Source: Tannerellaceae bacterium (GTDB lineage Bacteria > Bacteroidota > Bacteroidia > Bacteroidales > Tannerellaceae). From it: a DNA stretch of 8,729 nt. The stretch covers positions 1 through 8,729 of the forward strand of contig JAIRZN010000115.1 in assembly GCA_031267205.1 (NCBI GenBank), read 5' to 3'. Each line of letters starts with the position of its first letter. The first letter of the stretch is position 1. The notes beneath the pieces were generated by a model that saw only the letters and a program-made list of their open reading frames with translations, made no database searches and was not told where the DNA came from. Both the position numbers and the translations under genes were made by a program. This document shows, one piece after another, positions 1-6,802 of this stretch.

Positions 1-90
1 GCGTGAGGGATAGTAGCGGAAAGCCCGGAACGAGCGTAGCGAGCGAGGACTTGTAGCGGATAGCCCGACCCCGCTTGCGGGGGCACGCCC
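1..90. repeat. REP-like GC-rich intergenic repeat element
   Basis: This stretch has no credible gene and shows internal repeat structure. The 15-bp unit GTAGCGGAAAGCCCG (13-27) returns as GTAGCGGATAGCCCG (53-67), with one mismatch and a period of 40 bp. Between them CGAGCG occurs twice (31-36, 40-45). A small hairpin follows: CCCCG (69-73), loop CTTG, CGGGG (78-82). The ends GCGTG (1-5) and CACGC (84-88) are inverted repeats, which suggests a bounded element. From memory, similar 'GTAGCGGA-AGCCCG' blocks are scattered between genes in several Bacteroidota genomes; their role is not known to me. It could be a transcript-end or REP-type element, but no T-run follows the hairpin, so it is not a standard intrinsic terminator. 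It may extend left of the window. Confidence 0.6.
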
Positions 91-102
91 AAATTATTAT
101 TG

Positions 103-132
103 TTGCGGTGGATTAAAAGTTTTTTACCTTTG
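103..132 (+). promoter_or_regulatory. Bacteroidota-type promoter for phoH
   Basis: A perfect match to the Bacteroidota -7 consensus TAnnTTTG (TACCTTTG, 125-132) lies 19 bp after a TTG at 103-105 that fits the -33 element. Transcription would start near 139, giving a leader of about 30 nt before the ATG at 171. It begins just after the repeat element, so phoH probably has its own promoter. The consensus is established for the primary sigma factor of Bacteroides; use here is inferred. Confidence 0.6.
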
Positions 133-170
133 GGTCGATATATTTTTAGAACCCTTTTAAATCAGGAATT

Positions 171-1511
171 ATGGCAGTTAAGAAGAGAGGCTTGAAAAAG
201 AATTTTGTTTTGGATACTAATGTGATCCTTCATGATTACAGGTGCATAGAGAACTTTCAGGAGAATGATATTTTCCTTCCTATTGTTGTGCTTGAGGAGC
301 TGGATAGGTTTAAGCGCGGTAGCGAGCAGATTAATTATAATGCGCGCGAGTTTGTCCGGGAGCTTGATGCGTTGACGAGTAATGACCTGTTCCTTAAGGG
401 GGCTTCGCTGGGGCAGGGGCTTGGTACGCTTTATGTTGTGACGGGCGACAGGTATCAGGAGAAGATTGCGCTTTCGTTTCCTGAGCGTACGGCGGATCAT
501 CGGATTTTGTCGTGCGCGATGAGTGTGTCGGAGAAGTATCCGTCGATGCGTACTATTCTTGTGACTAAGGATATTAATCTTAGGATGAAGGCTCGTTCGC
601 TGGGTATTGCGGTTGAGGATTATATTACGGATAAGGTGGTTGATGTTGATGTGTTCGCCCGTGCGCAGGAGACGTATGAGGATATTGACGGCGGGATTAT
701 TGACAGGATGTATAATGCTCCGGATGGCGTTGATGCTGTGGAGCTTGGTATTAAGAATATTCTTAAGCCTAATGATTGTTTTATTTTGAAGAGCGAGCGC
801 AATTCTATACTTGCGCGTTACAGTTCGGCGAGCGGCAGGGTCAGGAGGGTTGAGAAGGGTAACAATTATGGTATCCAGCCGCGTAATGCCGAGCAGTCGT
901 TTGCTTTTGAGATGCTTAATGATGCGGATATTAAGCTTGTTGGCGTGACGGGCAAGGCGGGGACGGGTAAGACGTTGCTGGCTTTGGCTTCGGCGCTTAA
1001 GCAGGCGGATACGTATAAGCAGATTTTGCTGGCCCGTCCTATTGTGTCGCTTGCGAATAAGGATATTGGTTTCTTGCCCGGTGATGAGAAGCAGAAGATT
1101 GCTCCTTATATGCAGCCGCTTTTTGATAATTTGAATGTTATTAAGGCGCAGTTCCAGCAGAACAGTCCCGATGTGCGTAAGATTGACGAGTTGCAGAAGT
1201 GCGGGCGGCTTGTGGTCGAGGCTCTTGCTTTCATACGCGGGCGCAGCTTGTCGGAGACGTATTGTATTATTGACGAGGCCCAGAACCTTACGCCTCATGA
1301 GGTTAAGACTATTATCACCCGTGCGGGCGAGGGTACGAAGATGGTCTTTACGGGCGATTTGCAGCAGATAGATTCGCCTTACCTTGATTCGCAGAGTAAT
1401 GGCTTGGCATATATGATTGATAAGATGAGGAGTCAGGAGTTGTTTGCCCACGTCAATTTGGTGAAGGGCGAGCGTAGCCGCTTGGCTGAGTTAGCGTCCA
1501 ACCTTCTGTAA
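171..1511 (+). CDS. PIN-PhoH family protein (PhoH-like ATPase with N-terminal PIN nuclease domain)
   Basis: The 446-residue product has two domains. The N-terminal PIN-type ribonuclease domain (about residues 10-155) shows the acidic metal-site candidates D15 in VLDTNVIL, E43/E44 in LEELD, D109 in TADHRIL and D134 in TKDINL. The C-terminal PhoH ATPase domain (about 235-446) has Walker A GKAGTGKT (261-268), Walker B IIDEAQN (366-372), the TGDLQQID segment (394-401) and a GERSR arginine motif (433-437). Length and order match the PhoH2/YlaK group; mycobacterial PhoH2 proteins are reported to unwind and cut RNA, so a cytoplasmic role in RNA processing is likely but inferred. No signal peptide is seen. 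The start follows a weak AGGA at 164-167 and keeps the PIN domain whole. Codons end mostly in G or T, unlike the nqr genes. The 3' end overlaps the convergent plug gene by 21 bp. Confidence 0.93.
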   Translation: MAVKKRGLKKNFVLDTNVILHDYRCIENFQENDIFLPIVVLEELDRFKRGSEQINYNAREFVRELDALTSNDLFLKGASLGQGLGTLYVVTGDRYQEKIALSFPERTADHRILSCAMSVSEKYPSMRTILVTKDINLRMKARSLGIAVEDYITDKVVDVDVFARAQETYEDIDGGIIDRMYNAPDGVDAVELGIKNILKPNDCFILKSERNSILARYSSASGRVRRVEKGNNYGIQPRNAEQSFAFEMLNDADIKLVGVTGKAGTGKTLLALASALKQADTYKQILLARPIVSLANKDIGFLPGDEKQKIAPYMQPLFDNLNVIKAQFQQNSPDVRKIDELQKCGRLVVEALAFIRGRSLSETYCIIDEAQNLTPHEVKTIITRAGEGTKMVFTGDLQQIDSPYLDSQSNGLAYMIDKMRSQELFAHVNLVKGERSRLAELASNLL

Positions 1512-2747
1512 GCCTACCAGTCGGTCGTAGCGTGCGCCGAAGGGGCGGTAGTAGGCGAAGATGGCGTATTCGTTGGCTGTCTGGTAGTAGTCGCCTTCGG
1601 TCTGTGCCGTTTCGCCGCGTGTTTCGCCGTCGTGGAGGAAGATGTATTGGTAGTTGTAGTTACCTTGTTTGAGCAGGATGGCTTTTTCGTATGTTCCGGC
1701 ATCGAAGTTGTAGGCCATCTTGCTTTTTTCGTCCAACACATTATTATATATGGCGCTTAGGAGGTAGACATCGCCGTTGTGGAGGTATTCGCTTTCGAGG
1801 GCGAAGTGTACGATGTCGTAGTCGGCCTCCGTATCAGGGTCGTCGCAGCGGCTGCAACGGATGAGGAAGCGTCCGTTCTGGTCTTCGTCATAGGAGTAAG
1901 CGCGGTGCGCGCGCGTCGGGTCGGTCAGCAAGGTAAGGTGGTAGAAGGGGTTGTGGAAACTGACCTTGTCGACGCCCATGCCGTTGTAGGCGTGGCTGAG
2001 GAACTCTATGCGGCGGTATTCGTTTCCTGCCTCGAAGATGAGCGCGCGGTTGCGGTCGTAAGACAGGCGTTTGTTGAGTATTGTTGTCGGCTTGACATCA
2101 GCGGCGGCATTGTCCCGTCGTCCGTTTTGGTAGACGAAGAGTTTGAGTTCCGTTTGCGGGTGTGTGACAGGCAGGTTGTTGCAGTCTATGAAGAAGTCCA
2201 CCTGCTGGTGTTCGTTGTTGAAGTCCGTCAGTGTATTGCCTGTCACTTCGGCCGAGATGCGCAGCAAGGGTTCGAGTACGGAGAAGCAGGCGGTGAGGAG
2301 AATTTTGTCCGGTTCGTTTTCCCGATAGATGTTGACGGCGTAGTTGCCCGACAGTTTAAGCCTTAGCTCGTCGTTGGGCAGGAGCAGGCGATAGTTGGTA
2401 TACTGGACGGATGTGGCGCTTGAGTTGGCGAAATCGTTTAGCGTCAATCCCTGGAAGCCGTCGAGGTATTCTACGGGCGATAGCTGCGAAGGCGTCCAGT
2501 CGGCATCGCAGTGTACGACGGAATATGCGAAGCGGTTGAAGTTGGTTTCCAAGGCGTCGAAGCTGATCTCGACCGCCTTCCCGTCGTCCAGCCCGATAAC
2601 AGGGTCGGATAACGGTTCGCCCGCCACCGCCACTTTCAAGGTTTGTATTGCGTTACTGTGTATTCCCGTGAGCGAAGGCTGCGCTGCGAGGCATAGAGCG
2701 AATAAGCTGGTCGCCACCGTCAAGCATAGTTTCATATACCTGTTCAT
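1491..2747 (-). CDS. Type IX secretion system plug protein (DUF5103 family)
   Basis: The 418-residue product starts with a Sec signal peptide: basic start MNRYMK, hydrophobic core to about residue 20, probable cleavage near 21-23 (CLAAQ). C19 is preceded by Leu, so this is not a good lipobox. Family features are the HCDADWTPSQLSPVEYLDGF segment (79-98), NYRLLLPND (118-126) followed by LSGNYAVNIY (132-141), and the C-terminal YYRPFGARYDRLVG (399-412). These match the DUF5103/T9SS plug family. In Flavobacterium johnsoniae the Plug protein closes the periplasmic side of the SprA translocon when no substrate is engaged; the same periplasmic role is inferred. Met1 is chosen because AAGGA lies 8 nt upstream on the minus strand; Met5 is possible. 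The gene appears single, convergent with phoH and divergent from nqrA. Its coding strand is C/A-rich, opposite to phoH. Confidence 0.85.
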   Translation of the reverse strand: MNRYMKLCLTVATSLFALCLAAQPSLTGIHSNAIQTLKVAVAGEPLSDPVIGLDDGKAVEISFDALETNFNRFAYSVVHCDADWTPSQLSPVEYLDGFQGLTLNDFANSSATSVQYTNYRLLLPNDELRLKLSGNYAVNIYRENEPDKILLTACFSVLEPLLRISAEVTGNTLTDFNNEHQQVDFFIDCNNLPVTHPQTELKLFVYQNGRRDNAAADVKPTTILNKRLSYDRNRALIFEAGNEYRRIEFLSHAYNGMGVDKVSFHNPFYHLTLLTDPTRAHRAYSYDEDQNGRFLIRCSRCDDPDTEADYDIVHFALESEYLHNGDVYLLSAIYNNVLDEKSKMAYNFDAGTYEKAILLKQGNYNYQYIFLHDGETRGETAQTEGDYYQTANEYAIFAYYRPFGARYDRLVGLQKVGR

Positions 2748-2865
2748 TTACTGTATCCTTTTTTAATTGTAGATTTATTTCTTTAATATTTCAGGCGCGG
2801 CCATCCAACCACAGAAATATTGTTTATTTTTGCGCTAAATTACGAAAAAACAATTTAGTTGTATC
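2748..2865. promoter_or_regulatory. Divergent intergenic region with nqrA promoter
   Basis: This 118-bp spacer separates the plug gene (minus) from nqrA (plus). For nqrA there is a perfect TAnnTTTG -7 match, TATTTTTG at 2825-2832, but no TTG at the expected -33 distance. The predicted start point, near 2839, gives a leader of about 27 nt without a Shine-Dalgarno site. For the plug gene the best minus-strand match is TATTTCTG (2819-2812), one mismatch, also without a good -33 element, so that promoter is uncertain. A 7-bp inverted repeat in the nqrA leader is listed separately. Confidence 0.5.
2835..2858. repeat. 7-bp inverted repeat in the nqrA leader
   Basis: CTAAATT (2835-2841) and AATTTAG (2852-2858) are perfect inverted repeats with a 10-nt A-rich spacer. 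They lie between the nqrA -7 element and the ATG at 2866, across the predicted transcription start. As an RNA hairpin it would be weak (six A-U pairs, one G-C). As DNA it could be an operator that blocks transcription start. Short AT-rich inverted repeats arise by chance in such sequence, so function is unproven. Confidence 0.35.
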
Positions 2866-4215
2866 ATGGCAAAAGTGATCAAGATCAAAAAAGGGTTGGA
2901 CATTCATCTCAAAGGCAAGGCTTCAGGCGTGCTGCTGACAGGCAAGGATAGCGACACCTACGCTATCGTACCCGGCAGTTACGACGGTATAGTTCCCAAG
3001 GTCGTCGCCAAGGCAGGAGATAAGGTCAAGGCAGGTTCCGTCTTAATGACGGACAAGAATCGCCCTGAAATCAAATTCGTTTCGCCCGTCAGCGGCGAAG
3101 TAACAGCCGTCAATCGCGGGGAGAAGCGCAAGGTGCAGAGTATAGTGGTGAAGCCCGACGCTGTAATCGAGTACGAGGCCTTCGGGGAGAAGGAACTTTC
3201 GTCCTTAACGCCCGCTGAAATCAAGGAATCTATCCTGAATGCGGGGATGTGGCCCTTAATAAGGCAACGTCCGTACGACATTGTGGCGTCTACCGTCGAT
3301 GAGCCGCGCGACATCTTTGTGTCGACAGTGTATTCAGCGCCTCTGGCGCCCGACTTTGGGTTTATAGTAAAGAACCGCGAGGCTGACTTCCAGGCCGGCC
3401 TCGACGCACTGTCCAAGCTCACCGCCGGCAAGGTGTACGTAGGCGTAAAGAAGGATTGCGGAGCGAGCTGGGAAGGCGTGGAGATCGTCGAGGTAGAAGG
3501 CCCCCACCCTGCCGGCAACGTGAGCGTGCTGATTAACCATACGAAGCCCGTCAACAAGGGCGAAACGGTGTGGACAATCAACCCCGACGACGTGATCGTT
3601 ATCGGCCGCCTGTTTACTAAAGGCATTGCCGACTTCAGCCGCCTTGTCCTGCTCTCAGGCTCGGAGACGACCGAGAGGGGCTACATCAAAGCCATCGCCG
3701 GCTGCACTATCCGCAGCCTCGTCGACGGCAAATTGCTGGAAGGAAAGGAAGCTCTGCGCATCATCAGCGGAAATGTCCTGACCGGAAAGAAAGTGGGCAA
3801 GGACGACTACCTCTATGCATACGACAACCAGGTCACCGTCATACCCGAAGGCGACAATACGCACGAGTTCTTCGGCTGGGCGACTCCGGGCATGGGCAAG
3901 TTCAGCGTAAGCCGCACCTTCCTGAGCTGGCTGTCCGGTAAAAATAAAGAGTATGTGATAGACGCACGCATAAGAGGAGGAAAGCGCGCCATGATAATGT
4001 CAAACGAATACGACAAGGTCTTCCCGTTAGACATCTACCCTGAATTTCTGCTCAAGGCGATCATCGCTTTCGACATTGACAAGATGGAAAACCTCGGCAT
4101 ATACGAAGTAGCGCCCGAAGATTTCGCCCTTTGCGAGTTCGTAGATACGTCGAAGATAGAAATACAGAAGATAGTGCGCGACGGTTTGAACCTTCTGCAT
4201 AAAGAAATGAATTAA
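2866..4215 (+). CDS. nqrA: Na+-translocating NADH:quinone oxidoreductase subunit A
   Basis: NqrA is the cytoplasmic-side subunit of the sodium-pumping NADH:quinone oxidoreductase; it has no covalent cofactor and has been linked to quinone binding. The 449 residues are close to the usual length of about 446. The start is typical (IKIKKGLDIHLKGKA, 5-19), followed by a lipoyl-like hammerhead region with SPVSGEVTAVNRGEKRKV at about 73-90. Other family segments are MWPLIRQRPY (128-137), EGPHPAGNVSVLIN (211-224), and a C-terminal part with YEVAPEDFALCEFVDTS (413-429). No membrane segments are seen. It is the first gene of the nqrABCDEF operon, behind a Bacteroidota-type -7 element, with 21 nt to nqrB. 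The start lacks a Shine-Dalgarno site, common in this phylum. G and C look balanced here, between the G-rich left part of the window and the C-rich later nqr genes. Confidence 0.96.
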   Translation: MAKVIKIKKGLDIHLKGKASGVLLTGKDSDTYAIVPGSYDGIVPKVVAKAGDKVKAGSVLMTDKNRPEIKFVSPVSGEVTAVNRGEKRKVQSIVVKPDAVIEYEAFGEKELSSLTPAEIKESILNAGMWPLIRQRPYDIVASTVDEPRDIFVSTVYSAPLAPDFGFIVKNREADFQAGLDALSKLTAGKVYVGVKKDCGASWEGVEIVEVEGPHPAGNVSVLINHTKPVNKGETVWTINPDDVIVIGRLFTKGIADFSRLVLLSGSETTERGYIKAIAGCTIRSLVDGKLLEGKEALRIISGNVLTGKKVGKDDYLYAYDNQVTVIPEGDNTHEFFGWATPGMGKFSVSRTFLSWLSGKNKEYVIDARIRGGKRAMIMSNEYDKVFPLDIYPEFLLKAIIAFDIDKMENLGIYEVAPEDFALCEFVDTSKIEIQKIVRDGLNLLHKEMN

Positions 4216-4236
4216 TAACACATAAAATAGATTACA

Positions 4237-5442
4237 TTGAAAGCATTAAGGAAATATCTCGACAAGATTAAGCCCAACTTTGAGGAAGGGGGAAAGCTGT
4301 CAATGCTGCGCTCTTTCTTTGAAGGGATGGAAACCTTTCTGTTCGTTTCGAGCGAAACCTCGAAATCGGGCGTACACATACACGACAGCATCGACGCCAA
4401 GCGCACGATGACGGCTGTCATCATAGCCCTCGTTCCCGCCCTGCTTTTCGGCATGTATAATACCGGCTACCAGCATTACTTAGCAATCGGCGAGACGCCC
4501 GGCTTCCTGATGACGTTCGTCTACGGATTATTGGCCGTGCTGCCCATCATTGCCGTCTCATACATTGTAGGCTTGGGGATAGAGTTCACCGTCGCCCAGT
4601 GGAAGAAGGAGGAGATACAGGAAGGCTTCCTGGTTTCAGGCATACTTATCCCGTTGATTGTGCCGGTAGACACTCCGTTGTGGATGATTGCGGTGGCTAC
4701 TGCCTTCGCCGTTATTTTTGCTAAAGAAGTATTCGGGGGGACGGGCTATAATATATTTAATGTGGCGTTAGTGACCCGCGCCTTCCTGTTCTTCGCCTAT
4801 CCCTCGGCCATGTCGGGCGACAGTGTGTTTGTACGTACCGCCGGTACGTTCGGTATCGGAACAGGGACGGTTGTCGACGGCTATTCGGGGGCTACCCCGC
4901 TGGGACAAGTTAACGTTGCGGCAAACGACGCTATCGGCTCGTTTCAGGCGGTGGATATTCTGGGACACCCGCTCAGCACGTGGGATATGTTTATCGGACT
5001 CATTCCCGGCTCTATCGGCGAGACTTCGGTGGCTGCCATACTTATCGGAGCCGTCATACTGCTGTTTACCGGCGTCGCAAGCTGGAAGACCATGCTGTCC
5101 GTATTCGTAGGAGGCGCCTTCACGGCTGCCGTCTTCAATCTCGTCGGCTCTACGGTAGCGATGAGCATCACTCCCCTTGATCATTTGCTGCTTGGCGGTT
5201 TTGCCTTTGGCGCCGTCTTTATGGCGACCGATCCTGTGACTTCGGCCCGCACGGAAACAGGCAAGTATATCTTCGGATTCTTAGTCGGCGTCATGGCGAT
5301 TGTCATACGCACTCTCAATCCGGGCTATCCCGAAGGCATGATGCTCGCTATCCTGCTGATGAATATCTTCGCTCCGCTGATAGACTATTACGTGGTGGAA
5401 AGCAACATAAAACGCCGCCTGAAAAGAGCGGTCACAAAATAA
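4237..5442 (+). CDS. nqrB: Na+-translocating NADH:quinone oxidoreductase subunit B (TTG start)
   Basis: NqrB is the large membrane subunit that carries a covalent FMN and riboflavin and forms much of the Na+ and quinone path. The 401-residue product has about ten hydrophobic segments. The FMN-bearing threonine is T220 in DGYSGAT (214-220), equivalent to T236 of Vibrio cholerae. Other conserved parts are AKEVFGGTGYNIFNVALVTRAFLFFAYP (162-189, key G167-G170 and N172), GLIPGSIGETS (254-264) and TDPVTSARTETGK (331-343). The start is TTG at 4237: the frame is closed by TAG at 4228-4230, the only other near-start is ATT at 4231, and the first ATG would be at codon 23, after the conserved MKALRKYLDKIKPNF beginning. 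The gene lies 21 nt after nqrA and 12 nt before nqrC. Confidence 0.95.
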   Translation: MKALRKYLDKIKPNFEEGGKLSMLRSFFEGMETFLFVSSETSKSGVHIHDSIDAKRTMTAVIIALVPALLFGMYNTGYQHYLAIGETPGFLMTFVYGLLAVLPIIAVSYIVGLGIEFTVAQWKKEEIQEGFLVSGILIPLIVPVDTPLWMIAVATAFAVIFAKEVFGGTGYNIFNVALVTRAFLFFAYPSAMSGDSVFVRTAGTFGIGTGTVVDGYSGATPLGQVNVAANDAIGSFQAVDILGHPLSTWDMFIGLIPGSIGETSVAAILIGAVILLFTGVASWKTMLSVFVGGAFTAAVFNLVGSTVAMSITPLDHLLLGGFAFGAVFMATDPVTSARTETGKYIFGFLVGVMAIVIRTLNPGYPEGMMLAILLMNIFAPLIDYYVVESNIKRRLKRAVTK

Positions 5443-5454
5443 TAATACCGGATT

Positions 5455-6138
5455 ATGAACAGAGACAGTAATATATATACCATACTATACGCCTCCATAA
5501 TGGTGGTGTTGGTGGCTGTTGTTTTGGCATTCACTTCGCAGTCGTTAAGGAGTTACCAGCAGGAGAACGAGGAAAACGACAAACGCCAGCAGATACTGCG
5601 GTCGATCAACGTGCAGGTTCCCGCCAACGAAGCGAAGGCTAAATACAACGAATTGATCAAAGACGCCTTTATAGTGAACGAACAGGGCGAAAGGATCGAA
5701 GGCGACGCTTTCGCCGCCGATGCAGCGAAGGCTTTCGAGCAACACGCCTATCCGGTCTTTATCGCACAGGCGGACGGACAGACTAAGTACATCATGACCT
5801 TATCCGGCTCCGGACTATGGGGGCCGCTGTGGGGATACATTTCCGTGAACGACGACCGTAACACTATCTACGGCGCAGACTTCAGTCATTCGGGTGAAAC
5901 GCCGGGACTTGGAGCCGAGATCGTATTACCTTCCTTCAGCGGACAGTTTGCGGGCAAGCATTTGTTCGTGAACGGAGAATTTAAGTCGGTCGAAATCGTC
6001 AAGCCGGGTAAAAGCGTAGCCGGACAGGACTACGTCGACGGTATATCAGGAGGAACCATCACCAGCCAGGGCGTGAACAGGATGATATTCGACAGCCTCA
6101 GCGGGTACGTTCATTTTTTAACCTCGCAAAATCAGTAA
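5455..6138 (+). CDS. nqrC: Na+-translocating NADH:quinone oxidoreductase subunit C
   Basis: NqrC holds the second covalent FMN, placed by the ApbE flavin transferase outside the cytoplasmic membrane. The 227-residue product has one N-terminal membrane segment (about 8-27), a charged linker (35-48) and a periplasmic FMN-binding domain. Family segments are SGSGLWGPLWGYISV (117-131) and GETPGLGAEI (147-156). The flavinylation site is VDGISGGTITS (194-204) with T201 as the FMN acceptor, equivalent to T225 of Vibrio cholerae, and D195 as part of the ApbE recognition motif. The residue before the Thr is Gly instead of the Ala of Vibrio (SGAT); I believe this is usual in Bacteroidota, from memory. 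It starts 12 nt after nqrB and ends 4 nt before nqrD, so translation is likely coupled. No apbE is in the window. Confidence 0.95.
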   Translation: MNRDSNIYTILYASIMVVLVAVVLAFTSQSLRSYQQENEENDKRQQILRSINVQVPANEAKAKYNELIKDAFIVNEQGERIEGDAFAADAAKAFEQHAYPVFIAQADGQTKYIMTLSGSGLWGPLWGYISVNDDRNTIYGADFSHSGETPGLGAEIVLPSFSGQFAGKHLFVNGEFKSVEIVKPGKSVAGQDYVDGISGGTITSQGVNRMIFDSLSGYVHFLTSQNQ

Positions 6139-6142
6139 CAAG

Positions 6143-6769
6143 ATGGGATTATCAACTAAAAATAAAGAAATACTGCTTGGCCCGCTGAGCAAGAACAACC
6201 CCGTCATCATACAGATGCTGGGAATCTGCTCCGCACTCGCCGTAACGTCCAAGCTGGAGCCATCCATAGTGATGGCCGTTTCGGTGACGGCAGTCGTAGC
6301 CTTCGCCAATGTCATTATATCGCTACTAAGGAACACAATCCCCGCACGCATACGCATCATCGTGCAATTAGTCGTAGTGGCGGCATTAGTAACTATCGTG
6401 AGCGAAGTGCTGAAAGCCTTTGCCTTCGACGTCAACAAACAGCTCTCCGTATTCGTGGGACTGATAATAACAAACTGCATCCTTATGGGCCGCCTCGAAG
6501 CCTTCGCCTTAGGCAACGGGCCCTGGGAATCCTTCCTCGACGGCCTCGGCAACGGCCTCGGATACGGAATCATACTCGTAATCATAGGATTCTTCCGCGA
6601 ACTGCTGGGATCGGGTACGCTGCTCGGCTTCCAAGTGATACCGGACGTGTTCTACCAATGGGGCTACGTGAATAACGGACTGATGATACTGCCGCCAATG
6701 GCCCTTATCGTCGTCGCCGTCATTATATGGGTACACCGTTCGAGGAACAAAGACCTCCAGGAAAATTAA
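6143..6769 (+). CDS. nqrD: Na+-translocating NADH:quinone oxidoreductase subunit D
   Basis: NqrD is an integral membrane subunit related to NqrE and to RnfE/RsxE. The 208-residue product is almost wholly hydrophobic, with about six membrane segments starting after a short polar N-terminus (GPLSKNNPVIIQMLGICSALAV, residues 13-34, key N19, P20 and C29). C29 and C112 (TNCILMGR, 110-117) are the two cysteines that in Vibrio cholerae share the membrane 2Fe-2S cluster with two cysteines of NqrE; even the numbering agrees. LEAFALGNGPWESFLDGLGNGLGY (118-141) is a family signature, with key G124, G126 and P127. The gene begins 4 nt after nqrC, the tightest junction in the operon. The C-terminus is polar (HRSRNKDLQEN). 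Confidence 0.95.
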   Translation: MGLSTKNKEILLGPLSKNNPVIIQMLGICSALAVTSKLEPSIVMAVSVTAVVAFANVIISLLRNTIPARIRIIVQLVVVAALVTIVSEVLKAFAFDVNKQLSVFVGLIITNCILMGRLEAFALGNGPWESFLDGLGNGLGYGIILVIIGFFRELLGSGTLLGFQVIPDVFYQWGYVNNGLMILPPMALIVVAVIIWVHRSRNKDLQEN

Positions 6770-6802
6770 TTACCAACCCCACTAAAACAACAATAATACA
6801 CA

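Noticed and set aside
162..1451. A 429-codon open frame on the minus strand, antisense to almost all of phoH
   Set aside because: It is in codon-for-codon register with phoH. Antisense stops there need sense codons TTA, CTA or TCA, which phoH avoids because its codons end in G or T. The product is a low-information, R/L/I/N-rich protein with no recognisable domain, while phoH has all its motifs.
1469..1478. CGAGCGTAGC, identical to bases 31-40 of the repeat element
   Set aside because: At 1469-1478 it encodes part of the conserved GERSR motif of PhoH, so a chance 10-base match is the simpler explanation.
1512..1556. Inverted repeat GCCTAC (1512-1517) / GTAGGC (1551-1556) just after the phoH stop, with an inner CGCC/GGCG pair, as a possible terminator
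   Set aside because: The stem is short, the loop is long, no T-run follows, and the bases encode the conserved RPFGARYDRLVG end of the plug protein.
1779..2366. A 195-codon plus-strand open frame opposite the plug gene
   Set aside because: It is Val/Glu-rich with no domain, and it is explained by the C/A-ending codons of the plug gene. The opposite frame has a signal peptide and family motifs.
6770..6802. Possible internal promoter or small gene between nqrD and nqrE
   Set aside because: The 33-nt spacer has no TAnnTTTG match and no open frame of note; it looks like an unstructured A/C-rich leader.
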